A DNA stretch of 64,000 nt from Pseudomonadota bacterium (GTDB lineage Bacteria; Pseudomonadota; Gammaproteobacteria; Burkholderiales; Burkholderiaceae_C). The DNA lies in contig JAJZAQ010000004.1 of the NCBI GenBank assembly GCA_021799355.1, forward strand, positions 1-64,000, given 5' to 3'. This document shows, piece by piece, positions 41,351-51,245 of this stretch. Numbering within the stretch: position 1 is the first letter of the stretch; every line of letters starts with the position of its first letter. Both the position numbers and the translations under genes were made by a program. The notes under the pieces were generated by a model, which ran no database searches, was not told the origin of the DNA, and worked only from the letters and a program-made list of their open reading frames with translations.

Positions 41351-43867
41351 TTACGCCGTTTGCACGGGCTGCTGACGCCGCGCCAGCCGGGCAGCGTTGA
41401 GCACGACGAGCAGCGACGATGAACTCATGCCGACTGCCGCCCACAGCGGGGTCACGAAGCCGGCGACGGCCAGGGGAATGGCGATCAGGTTGTACACCAC
41501 GGCCCAGGCCAGGTTCTGCCGCATCACCGCCACGGTCCGCCTGCCGGTTTGCACCAGCCGCGGCAATGCACGCATGTCGGGATGATGCAGGATGACGTCG
41601 GCCCCAGCGCGGGCGATCGGCGCCGCGCCGGCAAAACTCACCGACAGATCGGCTGCAGCGAGCACCGGCGCATCGTTGACCCCGTCTCCCACCATGGCCA
41701 CCACCCTGCCCTGCTCGCGCCAGCGGCGCACGCGGGCGAGCTTGTCCTCGGGGCTCAAACCGCCCTCGGCCTGCACGCCGCCAAGCTGCTTCGCCCAGGC
41801 GGCGACGGTGCGGGGCGCATCCCCGGAAATCACCGCGACGTCGGCGCCGCTATTGCGCAATGCGGTCAGCGCCTGCTGCACACCCGGGCGCAGGGTTTCG
41901 GCAATGTCGAAGACGGCCACTGCATGCCCGTCCACGCTCAGACCGATGCGGGTCAGCGCAATGTCGCCGTCCACCGGCGCGGCGGCTTGCTGCACCCCGG
42001 AAAATTCTGCAGTCCCCAGCCGGACCGTCCGCCCCTGCCACTGGGCCTCCATGCCGCCGTGCGCCACCGCCTGCAAATCCTGCACGCTCTCCACCGCGTC
42101 ACCCTCCTGCGCCGTGGCGGCAAACGCGCGGGCCAGCGGATGCTGCACCCCCTGCTCCAGCGCACGCGCCAGCGCGAGTGCGCGCGCCTGGCTCCACGCC
42201 GGGTCGAGCAGCCGCACCTGCGCAACGACGGGCTCGGCCGTGGTCAGCGTGCCGGTTTTGTCGAACAGCCACAAATCGACGCTGGGCGCGCGGTCCAGCG
42301 CGTGGCCGCGTGCCAGCAGCACTCCGTGGCGCGAGAGTTGCGCCGTCGACGCCGCCAGCGCCGCGGGAACGGCAAGCGACAGCGCGCACGGGCAGCTCAC
42401 GACCAGGACCGCAATCAGCGTGGGCACGATGCGTGCTGGGTCGAGCCACCACCACAGCAACACGGTCAGCAGCGCCACCAGCAACAGGCCGATGGTGAAC
42501 CATTGCGCGGCAATGTCCGCCAGTTGCGCCGAGCGCGGCTTGCTCGCCAGGGCGTGCTGCATCAGCTCGACCATTTGGCCGATGCGCGTGGCCGCTCCGG
42601 TCTGCGTCGCGCGCAACACCAGGGGGGACTGGCGGTTCATGCTCCCGGCCAGAACCCTGTCGCCGGGCTGCTTGCGCACCGGCCGGCTTTCACCGGTGAG
42701 CAGCGCCTCGTCCACTTGCGACTCCCCGGCGATCACCACACCATCGACCGCTGCAGCACTCCCGCTGGGCAGCTCGACCTCGTCGCCCGGGCGCACCTGA
42801 GTGATGGCCACGCTGCGCCAGTCGTCGCCGGCGTGAGCGCGCACCCGCACCGCGGCAGGCAATTGCTCCATCAGTTCCTCGGCGGCGTTGAGGCTGCGCT
42901 GACGCAGGCTGTCTTCGATCAACCGGGCCGTCAGCAGCAGCGCCAGAAACATCACCACCGAATCGAAGTACACATGACTCTGGCCGTGGGCGACGCTCCA
43001 GACGCTGGCGGCGAATGCGCTCCACAGCCCGAGGGTGACGGGTACGTCCATGCCCAGCCGGCCGGTGCGCACGTCACGCAGCGCGCCGAGGAGGAAAGGC
43101 CAGCCGGAAAACAACAGAGCCGGCAGCGTCAGCGCCAGGCTGCCCCACTGGAAAATGCCGCGTTCGGCGGTGTTCAGCCCATTCGGGTCGATATAGCCGG
43201 GCCAGGCGAACATCATCACCTGCATCATCGCCAGCCACGCCACCAGGGTGCGCAAAATCGCCAGACGCCGGGCACGGCGGTGCGCCAGTTCGCTTTGGTG
43301 CCGGGCGTTGGGCAAAGGCCGGTACCCCACTTCGGCCAGCGCCTGAAACACTTGCGGCAGTTGCACCTGCGCCGCGTCCCACTGCAGCGCCACGCGACGG
43401 GTGGAATAGTTGACCGTGGCTGCGAGCACGCCGGGGATGGCGCGTAACCGCTGCTCGATCAGCCAGACACAGGCGCCGCAGTGGATGCCCTCGACGGCGA
43501 TCTGTGTGCTCCATCTGCCGTCTCCCAGCGCCGTGGCGTAGGCTGACAAAAATCCGGGGTCGGCCAGCGCCATCCACTGCTGGTGCAGACGGCGGATTTC
43601 CTCTGGCGGCAGCGCAGCCAGCGCGCCCTCCCCCGCCGTGCGGCGCTCGTAGTAGGCGCACAACCCGCCCTGGACGATGATTTCCGCCGCGGCAGCGCAC
43701 CCCTGGCAGCAAAACTGCCGCCACTGACCGTCGAGCTCCATGCGCACCGACGAGTCGCCCAGCGGCAGGCTGCAGTGGTAGCAGTGCGTCTGGGCAAGGT
43801 GCGGCGACGCACTGTCTTCAGCCGCGGCAGACGACAGAGGGAAGGCGGAACTCGACATGTCGGGCAT
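41351..43867 (-). CDS. ccoI: Copper-type P1B ATPase for cbb3 assembly (CcoI/FixI)
   Basis: CYHC...CCQGC N-terminal domain, IHCGACVWLIEQRL HMA, SCPCALSLAVPAAL, FDKTGTLTTAEP, MVGDGVNDAPVLAAADLS. Start may be 43858 (MSSSAFPL). Confidence 0.95.
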   Translation of the reverse strand: MPDMSSSAFPLSSAAAEDSASPHLAQTHCYHCSLPLGDSSVRMELDGQWRQFCCQGCAAAAEIIVQGGLCAYYERRTAGEGALAALPPEEIRRLHQQWMALADPGFLSAYATALGDGRWSTQIAVEGIHCGACVWLIEQRLRAIPGVLAATVNYSTRRVALQWDAAQVQLPQVFQALAEVGYRPLPNARHQSELAHRRARRLAILRTLVAWLAMMQVMMFAWPGYIDPNGLNTAERGIFQWGSLALTLPALLFSGWPFLLGALRDVRTGRLGMDVPVTLGLWSAFAASVWSVAHGQSHVYFDSVVMFLALLLTARLIEDSLRQRSLNAAEELMEQLPAAVRVRAHAGDDWRSVAITQVRPGDEVELPSGSAAAVDGVVIAGESQVDEALLTGESRPVRKQPGDRVLAGSMNRQSPLVLRATQTGAATRIGQMVELMQHALASKPRSAQLADIAAQWFTIGLLLVALLTVLLWWWLDPARIVPTLIAVLVVSCPCALSLAVPAALAASTAQLSRHGVLLARGHALDRAPSVDLWLFDKTGTLTTAEPVVAQVRLLDPAWSQARALALARALEQGVQHPLARAFAATAQEGDAVESVQDLQAVAHGGMEAQWQGRTVRLGTAEFSGVQQAAAPVDGDIALTRIGLSVDGHAVAVFDIAETLRPGVQQALTALRNSGADVAVISGDAPRTVAAWAKQLGGVQAEGGLSPEDKLARVRRWREQGRVVAMVGDGVNDAPVLAAADLSVSFAGAAPIARAGADVILHHPDMRALPRLVQTGRRTVAVMRQNLAWAVVYNLIAIPLAVAGFVTPLWAAVGMSSSSLLVVLNAARLARRQQPVQTA

Positions 43868-43893
43868 CGTAAAAACCCCTGCGTCGCGGCGGA

Positions 43894-43907
43894 TTGAGAT
43901 GTATCAA
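43894..43907. promoter_or_regulatory. FNR box upstream of ccoI
   Basis: TTGAGATGTATCAA; 13/14 identical to the ccoN box, located between hrpA and ccoI. Confidence 0.75.
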
Positions 43908-43950
43908 GAAGTTTCTATCTATTCATCAGGGTGAACCCGCAGCGGTGCGA

Positions 43951-46900
43951 TCAACCCTGCCACTGCGCCCAGGCTTTTTCCAACCGTTTGATCGACACCG
44001 GGGTCGGGGTGCGCAGTTCCTGCGCGAACAGCGACACCCGCAGCTCCTCGATCATCCAGCGCAACTCCTGCAAGCGCGGCGGCAGCGCGCCGCGGTATTG
44101 CGCCGCCTCGCGCTGCCAGCGCGAAAGCCACGGCGCCAGTTGCGCCTGCAGCTGGGCGTCGCGCGCCGGGTCGGTGCGGAACTTGTCCAGCCGTCGCTGC
44201 ACCGCCTGCAAATAGCGCGGCAGATGCGCCAGCTGCCCCGCCGGGGTGTCGGCGATGAACCGCGGGCCGACCAGCGCCTGCAGCTGCGCCTGCACGTCGG
44301 CTTGCAACGCCGGCTGCTGCTTGAACGCGGCGAGCTTTTTCTGCGTCGCCGACCATTCGGTGAGAATCGCAGCAGCCAGCCGCATCACCTCGGCAGCGAG
44401 CAGCGCAAAGCGTGGCTTGCCCTCGGCCAGCCGCTGCGCAAACGACGCCGCGTCGGCGGGCAGCGGATCGGGCAGAAACGCGCGGTCGAGCGCGCTGGCG
44501 ATGATCTGCTCGCGCAGCTGCTCGGCGCTACCCAGCGGCAGGTAGAGCATCGCCGCGGTCTGCAGCCCGGGCAGGTTTTTTTCCGCGTGACGGATCTGCT
44601 CCTTGATCTGCAACGCAAACAGTCGGCACAGCCCGGCGCGGTGCGCCCGCGCGGCGTCTTCCGGGGTGTCGAACACCTCGACGTCGACGCAGGTGCCGCG
44701 ATCGACCAGCGCGGGAAAGCCGATCAGGGTGTGGCCGCCGCGGCGCAGTTCCAGCAGCTCCGGCAGGGTGCCGAAGGTCCACGCGGTCAGCCCTTGCAGC
44801 GCGTCGATCGGCACCTCGCCGGCGGGCGCGGCAGGCGACGACGGGGTCGCGCCCGCTTCGACCGCAGCCGCGTTGCTTTCCGCGGGTTCCGCGCCATCCC
44901 CCTTCTGCGCCGGCAGCTTGCCGCGCAGGCTGGCGAGTGCGGCAAACGCCGAACGCGACGCCTGCCCATGCTCGGCGCGCAGCTTGTCCAGATCGCGGCC
45001 GCCAGCGATGTGCCGGCCGTGGGCATCGACCACCTGCACATGCATGAACAGATGCGCGCCCAGGGTTTCGAGCTTGAAGTCCGCGCGGGCGATCGGCAGC
45101 CCGGTGACTTCGCGCACGCGGTCGCGCAGCACGTCGAGCAGATCGCCCTGCGCGAAGCGCTCGGGTGCGGTCAACTCAGCAGCCCAGCGCTCGGCGGTCT
45201 GCGGCAGCGGCACCAGCCGCGCGCGCGGGCGCTGCGGCAGGCTTTTGAGCAGCGCAAGGATTTTTTCTTTCAGCAATCCCGGCACCAGCCATTGCAGCCG
45301 CTGCGCCGGAATCTGGTTGAGCGCAGCCAGCGGCACGGTGACGCTGACCCCGTCGCGTGCGCCGCCGGGGTCGAAGTGGTAGTCCAGCGCCAGTTCCAGC
45401 GTGCCCAGCCGCAGGCGGTTAGGAAACGCCTCGGTGGTGATGCCCGCGGCCTCATGCCGCATCAGTTCCTCGCGCTGCAAAAACAGCAGCTTGGGGTTGG
45501 CGCGCACCGCGTCGCGGTACCAGCGGTCGAAGCTCGCGCCGCTGTGGACCTCGGGCGGGAGGTGCTGGTCGTAAAAGGCGTAGATCAGTTCGTCGTCGAC
45601 CAGCACGTCCTGCCGCCGCGCCTTGTGTTCGAGCTTTTCGATGTCGGCGATCAGCGCGCGGTTGTGGGCGAAAAACGGCCAGCGGCAGTCCCCGTCGCAT
45701 CCGACCCGCGCGGCGCGGATGAACAGCTCGCGCGCTTGCTGCGGCGCAAAGCGCCCAAAATCCACCCGGCGCTGGTTGTAGACCACCAAGCCGTAAAGCG
45801 TGCCGCGCTCGAACGCGACGACCTGCGCCGGGCGCTTTTCCCAATGCGGGTCATGCAACGACGTCTTGAGCAGATGCGCGCCGACCTGCTCCAGCCACTG
45901 CGGCTCGATGCGCGCCACACCGCGGGCGTACAGCCGGGTGGTTTCGACCAACTCGGCGGCCATTACCCAGCGCCCGGCCTTGCGGCCGAGCGGCGACGAG
46001 GGGTGGATCGCAAAGCGAATACCGCGCGCGCCCAGGTACGTCGGGTCGTCGTCGCCGCGGTAGCCGACGTTGCCCAGCAACCCGGCGAGCAGCGAGCAGT
46101 GAATCTGCTCGTAGGTCGCCGGCGCGGTGTTGAGCCGCCAGCCCTGCTCGGCCACCAGCGTATGAAGCTGGCTGTGCACGTCGTGCCATTCGCGCAGCCG
46201 CAGCGGCGAGAGATACTGCGCACGCAGCTCGGCCCACAGCTTGCGCTGCGATTTTTTGTGCGCCACTGCCTCGTGGTAATACGCCCACAGCTTGAGCCAG
46301 CCGAGGAATTCCGAGCGTTCGTCGCTGAAGAATTTGCGGTGCGCCTCGTCGGCCGCCTGCGGCGCGTCGCCCGGGCGTTCGCGCGGGTCCTGTACCGACA
46401 GCGCGGCGGCGATGATCAACACTTCAGCAAGCGCCTGACGGTTGCGCGCCTCCAGAATCATGCGGCCGATGCGCGGGTCCACCGGCAGACGCGCGAGCTC
46501 CCGCCCCAGCGGAGTGAGCTGGTTGCGCGCGTCGACCGCGCCGAGCTCGGCCAGGAGTTGATAACCGTCGGCAATCGCCCGCCCCGAAGGCGGCTCGATG
46601 AACGGGAAATGCTCGATGTCGTCCAGCCCCAGCGCCTTCATGCGCAGGATGACGGCCGCCAGTGACGAGCGCAGGATTTCTGGGGTGGTAAAGCGCGGGC
46701 GCGCGGCAAAGTCGGTCTCGTCGTACAGGCGGATGCACACGCCGTTGGCCACGCGGCCGCAGCGCCCGGCCCGCTGCTGCGCCGCGGCCTGGCTGATCGG
46801 CTCGACCTGCAGCATCTCGACCTTGTTGCGGTAGCTGTAGCGCTTCACCCGCGCCAGCCCGCTGTCGACCACGTAGCGGATGCCCGGCACGGTCAGCGAG

Positions 46901-47961
46901 GTCTCGGCCACATTCGTTGCCAGCACGATGCGCCGCGCCCCGCCGCCGCTGGCAAACACCCGGTCCTGCTCGGCCTGCGACAGCCGGGCGTACAGCGGCA
47001 GGATGTCCACCCCGGCGCGTCGCGTGTCGAGGTGGTGCTTGCGCAGCGCCGCTTCGGTCTCGCGGATTTCGCGCTCACCCGGCAGGAACACCAGCACATC
47101 GCCCGGGCCGAGGCGCCAGAGTTCGTCGACCGCGTCGCAGATCGCCTGCGGCAGGTCGCGGTCGTCGCCCTTGTCCACGCCGAACGGTCGCCAGCGGATT
47201 TCCACCGGATACAGCCGACCCGAGACTTCGATGATCGGCGCCGGCAGGGTCGGCCCCCACGCTTGCCGCTGCGCGTCTGCGCTGCCCCCCGAGGGGGCGC
47301 CGCCCGGCTTGGGGCGGCCCGGCGCCGGGCGGGCCGGCACTCGAAAGTGCTCGGCAAACCGCTCGGCGTCGATGGTCGCCGAGGTGACGATGACCTTCAG
47401 GTCAGGCCGCCGCGGCAGGATCTGCTTCAGATACCCGAGCAGCACGTCGATGTTCAGGCTGCGCTCGTGCGCCTCGTCGATGATGAGGGTGTCGTAAGCG
47501 CGCAGCAGCGGGTCGCTTTGCGTTTCGGCCAGCAAAATGCCGTCGGTCATCAGCTTGACCGACGCGCCGGGCTGCAGCCGGTCGCCGAACCGCACCTTGT
47601 AGCCAGCGACCTGTCCGAGCTCGCTGCCCAGCTCCTGCGCGATGCGGCGGGCGATGCTCACCGCCGCCAGCCGCCGCGGCTGGGTGTGGCCGATCAGCCC
47701 GGTGCCCCCTGCGCCCAGCCCGCGGCCGACCGACAGCGCGATCTTGGGCAGCTGTGTGGTCTTGCCCGAGCCGGTTTCGCCGCAGACGATGACCACCGGG
47801 TGCTCGCGCAGCGCCGCGGCAATGTCCTCGCGCCGCGCCGACACCGGCAGCTCGGGCGGAAAGTCGATACGGCCGACCGGATGGGCCTGAACCCGCCGCG
47901 GCGAGGCAGGCGCGCCGCGCCGTGCGGCCCCGGGCGGACGGGGAAGGTCAGATGCTGGCAT
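43951..47961 (-). CDS. hrpA: ATP-dependent RNA helicase HrpA
   Basis: VIVCGETGSGKTTQLPKIAL, DTLIIDEAHERSLNIDVLLGYLK, VTSATIDAERFAEHF, RIVLATNVAETSLTVPGIRYVVD, QRAGRCGR; 1336 aa. Confidence 0.97.
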   Translation of the reverse strand: MPASDLPRPPGAARRGAPASPRRVQAHPVGRIDFPPELPVSARREDIAAALREHPVVIVCGETGSGKTTQLPKIALSVGRGLGAGGTGLIGHTQPRRLAAVSIARRIAQELGSELGQVAGYKVRFGDRLQPGASVKLMTDGILLAETQSDPLLRAYDTLIIDEAHERSLNIDVLLGYLKQILPRRPDLKVIVTSATIDAERFAEHFRVPARPAPGRPKPGGAPSGGSADAQRQAWGPTLPAPIIEVSGRLYPVEIRWRPFGVDKGDDRDLPQAICDAVDELWRLGPGDVLVFLPGEREIRETEAALRKHHLDTRRAGVDILPLYARLSQAEQDRVFASGGGARRIVLATNVAETSLTVPGIRYVVDSGLARVKRYSYRNKVEMLQVEPISQAAAQQRAGRCGRVANGVCIRLYDETDFAARPRFTTPEILRSSLAAVILRMKALGLDDIEHFPFIEPPSGRAIADGYQLLAELGAVDARNQLTPLGRELARLPVDPRIGRMILEARNRQALAEVLIIAAALSVQDPRERPGDAPQAADEAHRKFFSDERSEFLGWLKLWAYYHEAVAHKKSQRKLWAELRAQYLSPLRLREWHDVHSQLHTLVAEQGWRLNTAPATYEQIHCSLLAGLLGNVGYRGDDDPTYLGARGIRFAIHPSSPLGRKAGRWVMAAELVETTRLYARGVARIEPQWLEQVGAHLLKTSLHDPHWEKRPAQVVAFERGTLYGLVVYNQRRVDFGRFAPQQARELFIRAARVGCDGDCRWPFFAHNRALIADIEKLEHKARRQDVLVDDELIYAFYDQHLPPEVHSGASFDRWYRDAVRANPKLLFLQREELMRHEAAGITTEAFPNRLRLGTLELALDYHFDPGGARDGVSVTVPLAALNQIPAQRLQWLVPGLLKEKILALLKSLPQRPRARLVPLPQTAERWAAELTAPERFAQGDLLDVLRDRVREVTGLPIARADFKLETLGAHLFMHVQVVDAHGRHIAGGRDLDKLRAEHGQASRSAFAALASLRGKLPAQKGDGAEPAESNAAAVEAGATPSSPAAPAGEVPIDALQGLTAWTFGTLPELLELRRGGHTLIGFPALVDRGTCVDVEVFDTPEDAARAHRAGLCRLFALQIKEQIRHAEKNLPGLQTAAMLYLPLGSAEQLREQIIASALDRAFLPDPLPADAASFAQRLAEGKPRFALLAAEVMRLAAAILTEWSATQKKLAAFKQQPALQADVQAQLQALVGPRFIADTPAGQLAHLPRYLQAVQRRLDKFRTDPARDAQLQAQLAPWLSRWQREAAQYRGALPPRLQELRWMIEELRVSLFAQELRTPTPVSIKRLEKAWAQWQG
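47252..47335 (-). repeat. Palindromic repeat-like insertion within hrpA coding sequence
   Basis: Reverse strand GGCCCGCCCGGCGCCGGGCCGCCCCAAGCCGGGCGGCGCCCCCTCGGGGGGCAGCGCAGACGCGCAGCGGCAAGCGTGGGGGCC; encodes a Pro/Gly/Ala-rich stretch between HF and PIIEVSGR. Confidence 0.6.
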
Positions 47962-48008
47962 GAAAACGCAATGTCAAACGCAACCCGACATTCTCGGATA
48001 ATCGCGGC

Positions 48009-49334
48009 ATGATCGCCGAGCAGGAACAATTCGTCGCATGGCTGCGCTCGGTCGCGCCATACATTCACGCGCACCGCGGCAAGACGTTCGTCGTCGCCAT
48101 CGCCGGGGAGCTCATCGCCGCCGGCGGGCTGAACGCGCTGGTGCAGGACGTCGCCCTGCTCACGGCAATGGGCGTGCGCATCGTCCTGGTCCACGGCTTT
48201 CGCCCGCAAATCGAGGCGCAGCTACGCGAAAAAGGCGTCGGCTCGCGCTATTCGCACGGCATGCGCGTGACCGACGAAGTCGCCCTCGACGCGGCACAGG
48301 AGGCCGCCGGGCAACTGCGCTTCGAAATCGAAGCCACGTTTTCCCAGGGACTGCCGAACACGCCGATGGCCGGGGCGACGGTGCGTGTGGTGTCGGGCAA
48401 CTTCATCATCGCCCGCCCGGTGGGCATCATCGACGGCTTGGATTTTCAGCATACCGGGCTGGTGCGCAAGGTCGATGCCGCCACCATCCAGCGCGCGCTC
48501 GAATACGGCGCCGTGGTGCTGATTTCGCCGTTCGGCTATTCGCCCACCGGCGAGGCCTTCAACCTGAGCATGGAGGACGTCGCCAGCAGCGTCGGCGCGG
48601 CGGTGAAAGCGGAAAAACTCGTGCTCATCACCGAGGTGGACGGGGTGATCGACGAACAGCACAACCTCGTGCCCGAACTCACCGTCGAACAGGCCGAAGC
48701 CCTGCTCGCCCGCCTGCCCGACCCGCAACAGCCGACCGACACGGCGTTTTACCTGCGCCACGCCGTGCGCGCCGTGCGCGGCGGGGTGGCGCGCGCGCAC
48801 ATCATTCCCTACGCACTCGACGGCTCCCTGCTGCTCGAACTGTTCACCCATGACGGTGTGGGCACGATGATCGCCGACGAACATCTGGAACATTTGCGCC
48901 AGGCCACTGCGGACGACGTCGGCGGCATCCTGCAGCTCATCGAACCGCTGGAAGAACAGGGCGTGCTGGTCAAACGCAGCCGCACCGAAATCGAGCGCGA
49001 CATCGGCAACTACACCGTGCTCGAACACGACGGCATCATTTTCGGCTGCGCCGCGCTCTACCCCTACCCCGAACAGAAAACCGGCGAAATGGCCGCGCTG
49101 ACCGTGCACCCTTCGGCGCAGGGCCAGGGCGACGGCGAGCGCATCCTCAAACGCATCGAGCAGCGCGCCCGCGCCCTGGGTCTGCAGAGCATTTTCGTGC
49201 TCACCACCCGCACCATGCACTGGTTTCTCAAACGCGGCTTCGTCCTCGTCGAACGTGACTGGCTGCCACCCGAACGCCGGCTGCGCTACGACGACCAGCG
49301 GCGTTCGCGGGTGCTGGTCAAATATCTCAACTGA
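48009..49334 (+). CDS. argA: Amino-acid N-acetyltransferase (N-acetylglutamate synthase)
   Basis: FVAWLRSVAPYIHAHRGKTFVVAIAGE, VRIVLVHGFRPQIEAQL kinase-like domain, then GNAT domain GEMAALTVHPSAQGQGDGERIL. Confidence 0.95.
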   Translation: MIAEQEQFVAWLRSVAPYIHAHRGKTFVVAIAGELIAAGGLNALVQDVALLTAMGVRIVLVHGFRPQIEAQLREKGVGSRYSHGMRVTDEVALDAAQEAAGQLRFEIEATFSQGLPNTPMAGATVRVVSGNFIIARPVGIIDGLDFQHTGLVRKVDAATIQRALEYGAVVLISPFGYSPTGEAFNLSMEDVASSVGAAVKAEKLVLITEVDGVIDEQHNLVPELTVEQAEALLARLPDPQQPTDTAFYLRHAVRAVRGGVARAHIIPYALDGSLLLELFTHDGVGTMIADEHLEHLRQATADDVGGILQLIEPLEEQGVLVKRSRTEIERDIGNYTVLEHDGIIFGCAALYPYPEQKTGEMAALTVHPSAQGQGDGERILKRIEQRARALGLQSIFVLTTRTMHWFLKRGFVLVERDWLPPERRLRYDDQRRSRVLVKYLN

Positions 49335-49385
49335 ACGTCGCCGGAAGCGGCGGATCTGTCGTTTTCACCACACAAGGATACCCCT

Positions 49386-49658
49386 ATGACCCGCATGGTT
49401 CACTGCATCAAACTCGGTCGCGAGGCCGAAGGGCTGGACTTTCCCCCTTACCCGGGCGAGCTTGGCAAGCGCATCTACGACAACGTGTCGAAGGAAGCCT
49501 GGCAGGGCTGGCTGCGCCATCAGACCATGCTGGTCAACGAAAACCGGCTCAACCTGGCCGACGCCCGCGCGCGGCAATACCTGGCGCGGCAGATGGAACG
49601 GTATTTTTTTGGCGAAGGTGCCGAAATGCCGCAGGGCTATGTGCCGCCCACTGCCTGA
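49386..49658 (+). CDS. yggX: Oxidative damage protection protein / Fe(II)-trafficking protein
   Basis: [78 protein letters not shown]. Confidence 0.97.
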   Translation: MTRMVHCIKLGREAEGLDFPPYPGELGKRIYDNVSKEAWQGWLRHQTMLVNENRLNLADARARQYLARQMERYFFGEGAEMPQGYVPPTA

Positions 49659-49700
49659 AACGTCACGCCTCCCGCATACTCCGCGCAGTATTTCGTGCGA

Positions 49701-49715
49701 AGAATTTGAAATTCT
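49701..49715. promoter_or_regulatory. Perfect 15-bp dyad AGAATTTGAAATTCT upstream of fadL-like gene
   Basis: Perfect inverted repeat with one central base in an AT-rich intergenic region. Confidence 0.35.
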
Positions 49716-49899
49716 TACAACAAATTTCTCCAGTGCGCAATCAACACTAAACACAATGTGGTGTATGCGCACGTACTCCTACCATCCCATCAGTCTCGAA
49801 TACTCATTTCAGTATGTCGGGCCGTGCCGCAATGCCGCGGCGCAATCCAGATGAACCATCGATGGAGGTCGGGCCGCCGGCCCGGTAGGAGATTCAACA

Positions 49900-51150
49900 A
49901 TGCGATTGAAAAAACTTGCGCTCGCTTTGGCCGTGGGGGGCATCGGCTTCATCCCCGTGGCACACGCCACCAACGGCTACTTTCAACCCGGTTTCAGCGT
50001 CAAGTCCATGGGCATGGGCGGCGTGGGCATTGCCTTCCCGCAGGACGCGCTGGCGGCGGCGATCAACCCGGCCGGTATGGTCGATCTGGGCAACCGGCTG
50101 GATTTCGGCGTCAGCGCGTTCGAGCCCAAGCGCAACGTCAGCACCAGTTCGGATGCGACCTTCATGGGTAACGGCATTAGCGGTAGTTACGGCGGGAACG
50201 ACACCAAGACGTTCATCATCCCGGAATTCGGCGTCAACTACATGCTCAACCCGACGATGTCCGTCGGCGTCAGCGTGTACGGCAACGGCGGGCTCAACAC
50301 GGGATATTCAAAAATTTTCCCGCCTTTCGCGCCTGGCACGGGGGTCGACCTCCAGCAGTTGTTCATTGCTCCGACGTTCGCGATGAAAATCAATCCGTCG
50401 AACTCGATCGGTGTCAGCCTGAACATCGTGCACCAGTCGTTCCGCGCCAACGGCCTTGGAGCACTGTGCAACATGCTGTCGGCCAACCCCTCGGCCTGTA
50501 CCGACAATGGACATGCTGACTCCAACGGAGTCGGTGTGCGCATCGGCTGGATCGGGCAGCTCACCCCGACGCTGTCGGTCGGCGCTACCTACCAGTCCGA
50601 AACCCACATGCAGGGCTTCGACAAGTACAGCGGCCTGTTCGCCAACGCCGGTCAGTTCAACATCCCGGCAAACTACGGCGTGGGCGTGGCGTGGAAAGCC
50701 ACTCCGGCGCTGACCGTTGCTGCCGATGTGGTGCGCATCGACTACGGCAGCATCCCGGCGATCGCCAATGGTCCAAACCCCGGTGGACCGCTTGGCGGCA
50801 ACCCGAATGGTCCCGGCTTTTCGTGGAAGAGCATCAATGTGTACAAGGTCGGCGTGGCTTACCAGTACAACGATGCCCTCACCCTGCGCGCCGGCTGGAA
50901 CCACGGCGACAACCCGATCGACTCGTCGAACATTCTGTTCAACACCCTCGCCCCGGGCGTGGTCAAGGATCACCTGACGCTGGGTGCGACCTACGCCATC
51001 GCGAAGAACATGGAACTCTCGTTCGACTACGTCCATGCCTTTGGCCATTCGGTCAGCGGGCCTCTGCCTGGAGCTTTCGGCTTCACCGGCACGGAAACGC
51101 TGACCATGAGCCAGAACGTGCTGGGCGTGTCGCTCGGCTGGAAGTATTGA
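49900..51150 (+). CDS. OmpP1/FadL-family outer-membrane transport protein
   Basis: ATNGYFQPGFSVKSMGMGGVGIAFPQDALAAAINPAGM; ends with aromatic residue (LGVSLGWKY). Confidence 0.93.
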   Translation: MRLKKLALALAVGGIGFIPVAHATNGYFQPGFSVKSMGMGGVGIAFPQDALAAAINPAGMVDLGNRLDFGVSAFEPKRNVSTSSDATFMGNGISGSYGGNDTKTFIIPEFGVNYMLNPTMSVGVSVYGNGGLNTGYSKIFPPFAPGTGVDLQQLFIAPTFAMKINPSNSIGVSLNIVHQSFRANGLGALCNMLSANPSACTDNGHADSNGVGVRIGWIGQLTPTLSVGATYQSETHMQGFDKYSGLFANAGQFNIPANYGVGVAWKATPALTVAADVVRIDYGSIPAIANGPNPGGPLGGNPNGPGFSWKSINVYKVGVAYQYNDALTLRAGWNHGDNPIDSSNILFNTLAPGVVKDHLTLGATYAIAKNMELSFDYVHAFGHSVSGPLPGAFGFTGTETLTMSQNVLGVSLGWKY

Positions 51151-51198
51151 GCGCTTCAGGGCGTCTGGCCTTGGCCGGGCGCTTGCATCAGCAATCCA

Positions 51199-51224
51199 CC
51201 GCGGCTTCGGCCGCGGTTTTTTTT
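51199..51224 (+). terminator. Rho-independent terminator downstream of the fadL-like gene
   Basis: CCGCGGC-TTCG-GCCGCGG followed by T8. Confidence 0.93.
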
Positions 51225-51245
51225 CTGTGCAGGCACAATCACGGC

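Noticed and set aside
37631-43867. Gene order ccoI-ccoS-ccoNOQP-ccoG-fixH as a novel arrangement
   Set aside because: Differs from the rhizobial fixNOQP-fixGHIS order, but to my knowledge it is common in Burkholderiales.
43894-46665. 923-aa + strand ORF over hrpA
   Set aside because: Antisense shadow of hrpA caused by high GC and scarce stop codons.
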